A stretch of 64,000 bases of DNA. Origin: Woeseiaceae bacterium (GTDB taxonomy: Bacteria > Pseudomonadota > Gammaproteobacteria > Steroidobacterales > Woeseiaceae). The position numbers were made by a program, and so were the translations under genes. The notes beneath the pieces were generated by a model. It was not told the origin of the DNA. It did not search any database and saw only the letters and a list, made by a program, of their open reading frames with translations. This document shows positions 59,037 to 64,000 of this stretch, piece after piece (positions within the stretch are counted from its first letter, which is position 1; every line of letters starts with the position of its first letter). The DNA lies in the NCBI GenBank assembly GCA_024640315.1, contig JAHEFF010000002.1, positions 1 through 64,000 of the forward strand. Direction: 5' to 3'.

Positions 59037-59555
59037 TTGAAGCCTAATGATTTGCGAACATCTGCAGAGCTAGTAGGGTTGGCGGCCATTGTTGTTTCTT
59101 TGATTTTTGTAGGCCTTGAATTGCGACAGTCGCAGAAAATCGCTCTTGCGGCTCAGTATCAAGCAAGAACCGAGAGCGGAAGAGAGTACTTTTACCAGAG
59201 CTTGGCAAGCGACTATCGGATAGAGGATCTCGCTGCGGACATAGAGTCTTGGGAATGGCCTGCAGGCTTCTTGTCGGCCGATGAAACGAAATGGCTGGGC
59301 GAGCATACTTCTGCAGAATGGGCGGAAGCAGCATACTGGTCGGTCATTAATCTGTATGGATTCGATAATTATTACTATCAATATCAATCGGGACTGCTGG
59401 CAGAGGAAGGTTGGCTTGCCCTGCAGTTTCGGCTACGCGCGCTCCTGCAGGACGACCCCTTTTCCAGGTATTTGATTATTGTTACCGGGCAAGATTTTCG
59501 AGAAAGTTTCGTAACAATGTCCAGGTCACTCATATCTGACATGGACAGGAAATAG
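59037..59555 (+). CDS. Single-TM helical hypothetical protein, family A (copy 2)
   Basis: 172 aa. It starts at TTG 59037 with GAGGGG 7 nt upstream. N-terminal TM AELVGLAAIVVSLIFVGLEL, then RQSQKIALAAQYQARTES and a helical domain with many Tyr and Trp. It shares the family A layout with 56641 and 60731. The longer frame from 58986 lies in the repeat and is not the real start. Confidence 0.75.
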   Translation: MKPNDLRTSAELVGLAAIVVSLIFVGLELRQSQKIALAAQYQARTESGREYFYQSLASDYRIEDLAADIESWEWPAGFLSADETKWLGEHTSAEWAEAAYWSVINLYGFDNYYYQYQSGLLAEEGWLALQFRLRALLQDDPFSRYLIIVTGQDFRESFVTMSRSLISDMDRK

Positions 59556-59583
59556 CCGCTCGGAGCAAATGGTGCGGCTTCTG

Positions 59584-59649
59584 CTATTGGCCGAAAGCTG
59601 CCGCTGGGCTGCTAAACTGCTGGGCGGCCGCTTTCGGGAAAAGTGGTTA
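59584..59649 (+). repeat. 66-nt cassette-array repeat, copy 6 (right hairpin degenerate)
   Basis: The left hairpin and spacer are intact (CTATTGGCCGAAAGCTGCC, then GGGCTGCTAAACTG). The right hairpin has lost the TTGACCC core (CTTTCGGGAAAAGTGG). Confidence 0.85.
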
Positions 59650-59684
59650 CTCAGCTACTACAATAATAAAAACACAACGAGCAA

Positions 59685-59703
59685 CTGCTTTGGTCCGAAG
59701 CAG
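59685..59703 (+). repeat. Isolated left-hairpin half-unit
   Basis: CTGCTTTGGTCCGAAGCAG: a 6-bp stem (CTGCTT and AAGCAG) with a 7-nt loop, matching the left hairpin of the repeat and lying alone between copy 6 and the next gene. This suggests a second, decayed insertion. Confidence 0.6.
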
Positions 59704-59741
59704 AAGATTGTTCAGAAACACGGGCCTATTCAGGAGGCGAA

Positions 59742-60554
59742 ATGGTTGCCAATTCCGTTGATGTCGCTGAAGTGAAACCAGTAACAGGTACATTTTCGCG
59801 CGCTGCTGACCGATGGATCTACGTTTTCATGGCGGGACTGTTCGTTGTCACTGCTTTGGTAGGGTTCATTCCCAACTCTCTCGGTCTCCTTGAGGCCGTG
59901 GAGGTTGGTCAACGACCACCTCTGCCACCAATTCTCCACACCCACGCGATACTGATGGGGTCCTGGCTGCTGCTGCTGCTTGTGCAGACAACCCTTATGG
60001 CTACCGGGCGCAGAGGGCAACACAAGAAACTGGGACTCATCGCGATTGTACTTGTGCCCATGCTGGTGTCCGCGATGTTCGGTGTGGTGTATTCGATGTG
60101 GTCGTGGATCGGATCTATACCGGCAGGCGTGATGGAGCTAGATGCGTTGAGCGGGATCAAAGTCATCATGAGCAACATACTGTTGGTGCAGATCCGGGTT
60201 GCCGTATTGTTCCCGGGACTGATCGCGTGGGCGGTCCTAGTGCGACAAAAGGACCCGGAGGCGCACAAGCGGTTGATGATTTTGGCGGCTCTTTTGCCAT
60301 TACCCGCAGCTGTCGATCGCATGGCCTGGTTGCCCGCGACAATACCGGACAGTCCTGCCTCGATTCATCTCTATGCGCTGCTAATGCTGCTGCCAGTCTT
60401 GATCTACGATGTTGTGCGGCGCGGGCGCATCCATCGTGCATACGTAATTGGAATTGCGCTGAACTTACCCTTTGTAATCGCGACCCACGTCCTCTGGAGC
60501 TCGCCTTGGTGGCTGGCGGTCGCACCGACGCTGGTTGGTATTCAGGGATGGTGA
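59742..60554 (+). CDS. Multi-TM hypothetical membrane protein (array gene)
   Basis: A 270-aa protein with about seven TM helices. His-containing motifs, LHTHAILMGSWLLLLLVQT, GRRGQHKKLG and DPEAHKRL, recall heme- or quinone-linked membrane families, but I cannot assign one. A strong GGAGG site precedes ATG 59742. It is the largest protein of the array's plus-strand part apart from the amidohydrolase. Confidence 0.75.
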   Translation: MVANSVDVAEVKPVTGTFSRAADRWIYVFMAGLFVVTALVGFIPNSLGLLEAVEVGQRPPLPPILHTHAILMGSWLLLLLVQTTLMATGRRGQHKKLGLIAIVLVPMLVSAMFGVVYSMWSWIGSIPAGVMELDALSGIKVIMSNILLVQIRVAVLFPGLIAWAVLVRQKDPEAHKRLMILAALLPLPAAVDRMAWLPATIPDSPASIHLYALLMLLPVLIYDVVRRGRIHRAYVIGIALNLPFVIATHVLWSSPWWLAVAPTLVGIQGW

Positions 60555-60601
60555 ATCGGGTTGCTGTTGCAGGATCAGCTATGCGGCATACATGCGGTCT
60601 G

Positions 60602-60667
60602 CTTTTGGCCGTAAGCAGCCGCTGGGCTGTTAAGATGCTGAGCGGCTGCTATTGACCCAAGACAGTC
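60602..60667 (+). repeat. 66-nt cassette-array repeat, copy 7
   Basis: Exactly 66 nt. The left hairpin is CTTTTGGCCGTAAGCAG (perfect CTGCTT/AAGCAG if one flanking base is counted). The right arm is altered (CCCAAGACAGTC). Confidence 0.9.
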
Positions 60668-60730
60668 TTTCGGTTGTTGTCAGGTTAGGCCAACATTTCT
60701 CATCGTCGTTATGGACTAGAGGGGAGGAAC

Positions 60731-61219
60731 ATGACGCTCGAACAATATGCGCAACTGGCCGAGATTATTGGCGTGATTGTCGTCGTCGTGACTTTGATAT
60801 ACCTGACAGTTCAGGTTCGGCAGGGTGCAGAACTTTTGCGATCGGAGTCGAGACAGGCGCAAGTCGCCAACGACCAGAACGGCGTGTACAGATTTGTCGA
60901 GCACCCCGAGCTGGGTCGCCTGTTTTCTCAAGTGGAAACTCCCAGTTTTGAGGAGAAAGTAAAACTGCAATTTTGGATTATCGGTCAAATGCGTGCTCGC
61001 GAGCATGAGTGGCTTCAGCACAGAAGTGGAGCTATGGACGAAGAAACATGGATGAGCTATCACGATGTGATCTACTTTCTTCTTGGTACCGAACGAGCGA
61101 GATCGCTTTGGGAAATGTGCAGCCCCTTCTTCAATCCAGATTTTTCAGAGATGGTCGGAGAGATGATGAAAGATGTGCCCCATATCGACTTTTGGGAAAA
61201 GCTGGAAGCGGTGAAGTAG
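60731..61219 (+). CDS. Single-TM helical hypothetical protein, family A (copy 3)
   Basis: 162 aa. It starts at ATG with GGGGAGG just upstream. N-terminal TM AEIIGVIVVVVTLIYLTVQV, then RQGAELLRSESRQAQ, VEHPELGRLFSQ and a helical C-terminal half with Trp/His-rich repeats. Same family as 56641 and 59037. The helical domain may mediate oligomerisation; function unknown. Confidence 0.78.
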   Translation: MTLEQYAQLAEIIGVIVVVVTLIYLTVQVRQGAELLRSESRQAQVANDQNGVYRFVEHPELGRLFSQVETPSFEEKVKLQFWIIGQMRAREHEWLQHRSGAMDEETWMSYHDVIYFLLGTERARSLWEMCSPFFNPDFSEMVGEMMKDVPHIDFWEKLEAVK

Positions 61220-61245
61220 TCTGGCCAGCATTGAACGAGCGGCTG

Positions 61246-61311
61246 CTATTGGCCGAAAGCTGCCGCTGGGCTGCTAAACTCGTGAAAGACCGCTATTGAC
61301 TCAAAGCGGGC
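61246..61311 (+). repeat. 66-nt cassette-array repeat, copy 8
   Basis: Exactly 66 nt. Left CTATTGGCCGAAAGC, spacer GGGCTGCTAAACTCGTGA, right hairpin CCGCTATTGACTCAAAGCGG. Confidence 0.92.
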
Positions 61312-61358
61312 AAAGCAGAAGTTATTTTTGAACTAGTTGGCAAGGCCTGAGCGGACGC

Positions 61359-62108
61359 ATGATTCTTCAAAAACTGGCAGAAGGGATACGCCAACAGAAC
61401 TGGTTTACTGTCTTTCTGGAAATTTTGATCGTCGTAGTTGGTATATTTATCGGACTGCAAGTAGATGGCTGGAGCGAGTTACGTCAAGATCGAAGGGACG
61501 AACAGCATTATCTCGATCGCCTTCACGACGAGATATTGAACGCGGAAAAATTGAGCGCCCGTTTGCTGGATCGAAGAATAGAGAGGCAAGGGGTGGCTGC
61601 CGATATTCTCGATGCTGTTTTTGTGGATGTCGAACGAAATTCTCTGACGGCCCTTGAGTGCCAGACCGTTGGAGCCTTACATTTCTTCAATATTGCTGTT
61701 ACTGGGTTATCGGCGGTGGATGAATTAACAGCAAGTGGTCGCATGGGTATCCTGCAGGATACTGAGCTGCGAGCAGCGCTTGGCGCGTTGAAGCAGGCAC
61801 ATGACGCTACAAACATGTATATCCGAATTCAGAATGGAGTAGCCAATGACCTGACGCACCTGTATCCGCAGTTGATTTCGGTCGAAGCATACAGTGACGA
61901 CGATTTGCAGGAGATATATAGCCGCGCCACATGTGATCTGCCAGCCATGCGGAAGAACCAAGCATTTTTGAACGACCTCTCAAATAATGCAGATGCCTAC
62001 GACGCATATATACGAGATGGTGTGTCCCCGTGGGCCCGGCAAGAGAAGCGTGTTCATGACCTTATTGATGGGAATCTGGGTATTCAGCACCTGGAGCCAG
62101 AGGAGTAA
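61359..62108 (+). CDS. DUF6090-like single-pass membrane protein (array gene)
   Basis: 249 aa. The N-terminal TM is EILIVVVGIFIGLQVDGW, followed by SELRQDRRDEQHYLDRLHDE, the DUF6090-like signature. A long, mostly helical domain makes up the rest. It is a paralogue of the inverted gene at 53655, placing two family members about 7 kb apart in the same array. Function unknown. Confidence 0.78.
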   Translation: MILQKLAEGIRQQNWFTVFLEILIVVVGIFIGLQVDGWSELRQDRRDEQHYLDRLHDEILNAEKLSARLLDRRIERQGVAADILDAVFVDVERNSLTALECQTVGALHFFNIAVTGLSAVDELTASGRMGILQDTELRAALGALKQAHDATNMYIRIQNGVANDLTHLYPQLISVEAYSDDDLQEIYSRATCDLPAMRKNQAFLNDLSNNADAYDAYIRDGVSPWARQEKRVHDLIDGNLGIQHLEPEE

Positions 62109-62130
62109 AGTTTTGTCCGTCGACGTCTGC

Positions 62131-62196
62131 TCCTGGCGAAAAGCAGCCACTCACCAGGATTAGGCTAGAATATCCGGTATTGACCCAATGCGTACG
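62131..62196 (+). repeat. 66-nt cassette-array repeat, copy 9 (second subtype)
   Basis: Exactly 66 nt but with a different spacer (CTCACCAGGATTAGGCTAG), shared only with the plus half of the compound repeat at 56499-56588. TTGACC is followed after 16 nt by TAATTT, a promoter-like arrangement. Confidence 0.9.
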
Positions 62197-62290
62197 CCGA
62201 ATAATTTACGCATTGGTCTGGTATTCGAGTATGGTGATTTTCCCAACGAATTACGCTCAGAAATCGCTAATAACAAGAGGAGTAAATGAT

Positions 62291-62551
62291 ATGCCCAAGC
62301 TTATAACGACTCATGAAGTGGATGACGTCGCTCACTGGCTGACATCGACGAAGAGGCAGGAAGTATTTGCCGGTGTAGCAAAGAACATATGTACTTTCGT
62401 GAACCCTGATGCTCCCAATAGTGTCGGCCTGACCATGGATGTTGCGGACATGGCTGCGTTCGAGGCGGTTCTAAAAAGCGAAGCGGGTGCCGCTGCAATG
62501 AAATATGACGGAGTAAGGCCAGAAACGATTGTTGTTCTGGTTGAAGGATAA
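62291..62551 (+). CDS. Small hypothetical protein (array gene)
   Basis: An 86-aa soluble protein. ATG 62291 follows a GAGGAG ribosome site; the longer frame from 62180 starts in the repeat. Its motifs, THEVDDVAHWL, NICTFVNPD and GLTMDVADMAAFEAVL, suggest a small alpha/beta fold, but no family is assigned. Confidence 0.7.
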   Translation: MPKLITTHEVDDVAHWLTSTKRQEVFAGVAKNICTFVNPDAPNSVGLTMDVADMAAFEAVLKSEAGAAAMKYDGVRPETIVVLVEG

Positions 62552-62667
62552 CTTCGAATCAGGCGCGTTATCTATTCAGGATTTCGGAATCAACGAGTGC
62601 CGGTGAAGACGTTGTGCAGCATTGCGCGCGCGTCGCCCGGAACGGGAATTTAGAAGTTCAACGTCCG

Positions 62668-62733
62668 CTATTGGCTGAAAGCAGCCGTTGGGCTGCTAAA
62701 ATGATGAGGTGCTGCTAATAACCCACAGCGGAC
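62668..62733 (+). repeat. 66-nt cassette-array repeat, copy 10
   Basis: Exactly 66 nt. Left CTATTGGCTGAAAGCAG, spacer GTTGGGCTGCTAAAATGATG, and a diverged right core (ATAACCCACAGCGGAC). Confidence 0.9.
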
Positions 62734-62801
62734 TGTCGTGGTCGTGCCGATAGTAATTTTGGAATAAATCTCGCGTTACGATCCGACTAAAAGGACGCGA
62801 T

Positions 62802-63605
62802 ATGCGATACATCCTAATTTTTGCCGCCTTGTCCGGACTTGTACCAACGGCAGCGTCCAGCCAAAGTATCGAAAGCCGCGTTGTTGACAACCACTACACT
62901 TACATCCCCTCCGGGGAAGGAACCTTTCCTACGCTGATCGCAATACCGGGATGTAGTGGTATCTCGTCCGAAGATCCGGCATTTGAAAATTCCAACCCTA
63001 ATCTGCAGGAGGACGACCTCCTTTTCCGACGTCATTACCGAAAAATGGCGATTAAACTTAGAGACAAGGGTTTTGCCGTTTACTTGATCGACGTACACAA
63101 GGCCGAAGGTGTGCTGACCGCATGTGGCGGCGAAATTGGAAGCGAAAAACTGGCCGATTACATTAGTGCGGCCACGGGGTGGGTCGCTGAGCAGCCAAAC
63201 GTTGACGACAGAGAGATTCATCTAATCGGTTGGTCTATGGGTGGACGTGGTGTGCTGGAATGGCTGCATGGCCCGAGAGAAAGTGCAGAGAATCTGAAAT
63301 CTGCCATTGCCGTATACCCGGGCTGCGAAGAAGCGACCGATCTAACCATTCAAATCCCAATACTCATGCTGCTAGGTGGCGCTGACGATATTGCAGAACC
63401 GGGTAGATGCGAGGACCTTGCGCGGAGTGCGTCCGCAAAAGATAAGATAATTCTTAAGGTCTATCCTGGCGCGAGGCACGGATTCGATATTGAAGATGCG
63501 CCTCCGCTAGTCGAAATAGGTGGCGGGATGACGGTCGGCTATCAGCGCTCGGCTGCCGAAGCTTCGTGGAGCGAAATACTTTTGTTTCTCGGTCGCAGCG
63601 ACTGA
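62802..63605 (+). CDS. Exported alpha/beta hydrolase (dienelactone-hydrolase-like)
   Basis: A 267-aa secreted serine hydrolase. The signal peptide is YILIFAALSGLVPTAASS. The nucleophile elbow is GWSMGG (Ser145), with Asp near 195-196 in GGADDIAEP and His226 in GARHGFD. An AAGGA ribosome site precedes ATG 62802. It is the last gene of the array before tRNA-Glu. Substrate unknown. Confidence 0.85.
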   Translation: MRYILIFAALSGLVPTAASSQSIESRVVDNHYTYIPSGEGTFPTLIAIPGCSGISSEDPAFENSNPNLQEDDLLFRRHYRKMAIKLRDKGFAVYLIDVHKAEGVLTACGGEIGSEKLADYISAATGWVAEQPNVDDREIHLIGWSMGGRGVLEWLHGPRESAENLKSAIAVYPGCEEATDLTIQIPILMLLGGADDIAEPGRCEDLARSASAKDKIILKVYPGARHGFDIEDAPPLVEIGGGMTVGYQRSAAEASWSEILLFLGRSD

Positions 63606-63608
63606 CAG

Positions 63609-63627
63609 CTTCTGGCCGTAAGCGGAC
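63609..63627 (+). repeat. Truncated repeat copy at array right end
   Basis: Only the left hairpin (CTTCTGGCCGTAAGCGGAC) remains, starting 3 nt after the hydrolase stop. The rest (to about 63652) does not match the spacer or the right hairpin. It marks the right end of the array. Confidence 0.75.
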
Positions 63628-63662
63628 GCTCGCTCGGATGGTTAAATGGATCGTCTGAAACA

Positions 63663-63694
63663 AAAGGGCTAGCACCTTTCGATGCTAACCCTTT
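63663..63694 (-). terminator. Intrinsic terminator of the tRNA-Glu gene
   Basis: A 12-bp imperfect stem (63663-63674 with 63683-63694, one mismatch) with an 8-nt loop. On the minus strand it is followed by TTTTG. It lies 9 nt beyond the tRNA CCA end. Confidence 0.85.
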
Positions 63695-63702
63695 GACTTG
63701 TT

Positions 63703-63778
63703 TGGCACTCCCTACCGGATTCGAACCGGTGTTACCGCCGTGAGAGGGCGGCGTCCTGAACCACTAGACGAAGGGAGC
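63703..63778 (-). tRNA. tRNA-Glu (CTC anticodon)
   Basis: A 76-nt cloverleaf with encoded CCA. Acceptor stem GCTCCCT/AGGGAGT with a terminal G-T pair, discriminator G, D arm GTC/GAC, anticodon stem CCGCC/GGCGG, loop CTCTCAC with anticodon CTC, and T arm ACCGG/CCGGT around TTCGAAT. It reads GAG codons. It abuts the cassette array and could be its integration point. Confidence 0.97.
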
Positions 63779-63811
63779 TAAATTCTGTCTGCCGCTGGTA
63801 GCGGGGCCGCT

Positions 63812-63839
63812 ATTATAAGGTCGAATGAGCCTGGCTCAA
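63812..63839 (-). promoter_or_regulatory. Sigma70-type promoter of tRNA-Glu
   Basis: On the minus strand, TTGAGC (63834-63839) and TATAAT (63812-63817) are separated by 16 bp. A GC-rich stretch follows before the tRNA 5' end about 34 bp downstream, as is common for stringently controlled stable RNA promoters. Confidence 0.75.
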
Positions 63840-64000
63840 GTCTAATTATGCAGTGCCTGATAAAGGGTCTCCCTACCGGATGGATTTGCCGCTGGGCGGC
63901 TCACCCCTTCGGGGCGCCTGCGGCATCTGTCGTCCCGGTGCGCTTCTCGCTCCATGGGGCATTCCAGGCCGCTTAGCGGCTGCCTCCCGAACCACCGGGT
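63840..64000. other. GC-rich inverted-repeat region, unassigned
   Basis: It contains a nested hairpin (outer GCCGC/GCGGC, inner CCCC/GGGG) around 63888-63924 and a short palindrome CCGCTTAGCGG near 63972. A 13-bp copy of the tRNA 3' segment (CTCCCTACCGGAT at 63869-63881) is also present. No gene is seen before the window ends. Confidence 0.4.

Noticed and set aside
54498..62733. Reading the 66-nt repeats as integron attC sites
   Set aside because: The units lack a paired RYYYAAC ... GTTRRRY architecture. GTTRRRY appears only in copy 10 (GTTGGGC), and no integron integrase is in the window. A cassette system remains possible but not a canonical integron.
54498..62733. CRISPR array
   Set aside because: Copies are 0.4-2 kb apart and separated by genes, not by uniform short spacers, and no cas gene is present.

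Overview
The window looks like chromosome of a gammaproteobacterium. The evidence is gene order typical of that class: rsxABCDGE-nth, pepA-holC-valS divergent from lptFG, purMN next to a DUF2066 / CDP-alcohol transferase / PerM / hda block, mrp-dcd, and a ProS of the bacterial type. The species cannot be named from sequence alone. Coding density is high, and many same-strand neighbours overlap by 1-8 nt.

Layout. 0-2.8 kb: the 3' part of a lipoyl-domain dihydrolipoyl dehydrogenase (end of a pyruvate dehydrogenase operon), followed closely by a Rieske oxygenase. 2.9-5.2 kb (minus): a DoxX protein with BufC- and BufB-like proteins, i.e. RiPP-maturation machinery without a visible precursor peptide. 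5.2-11.3 kb (minus): rsxABCDGE, nth and a DUF1841 gene. 11.4-18.2 kb (minus): metG, two PilT-type ATPases and a HEAT-repeat/Ser-Thr kinase fusion. 18.6-20.3 kb: mrp and dcd. 20.3-22.0 kb (minus): purMN. 22.2-25.7 kb: DUF2066, CDP-alcohol transferase, PerM, Hda. 25.7-34.7 kb: housekeeping genes (WrbA, ArsC-like, acylphosphatase, lytic transglycosylase, ProS, a degenerate phosphatidylserine-decarboxylase-like protein, family-4 UDG, RimI, RF3, MFS). 34.7-38.6 kb (minus): MoxR-DUF58-transglutaminase. 38.7-45.8 kb: valS, holC, pepA, then lptFG. 45.9-53.6 kb: RDD protein, nucleotide-exchange-type transporter, MAPEG, small hypotheticals, acyltransferase-like protein, GT2, cardiolipin synthase.

53.6-63.65 kb is the accessory part and the most interesting stretch. 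About eleven small genes, mostly hypothetical membrane or secreted proteins, are separated by a dispersed repeat. Nine copies occupy a 66-nt unit (one with a degenerate end), and there are compound and partial copies as well. Each repeat has two small hairpins and a TTGACC-like box, and it points toward the 5' end of the gene that follows. Where a gene is inverted, its repeat is inverted too. The array ends 50-100 bp from a tRNA-Glu(CTC) gene. This resembles a mobile-cassette array, but no integrase or transposase is visible and the repeats do not fit canonical integron attC sites.

How the genes work together: the core segments support pyruvate oxidation, Rsx electron transport, purine synthesis, tRNA charging, LPS export and envelope maintenance. 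The cassette array appears to be a collection of self-contained units with their own ribosome binding sites, including two families of paralogous single-pass membrane proteins.
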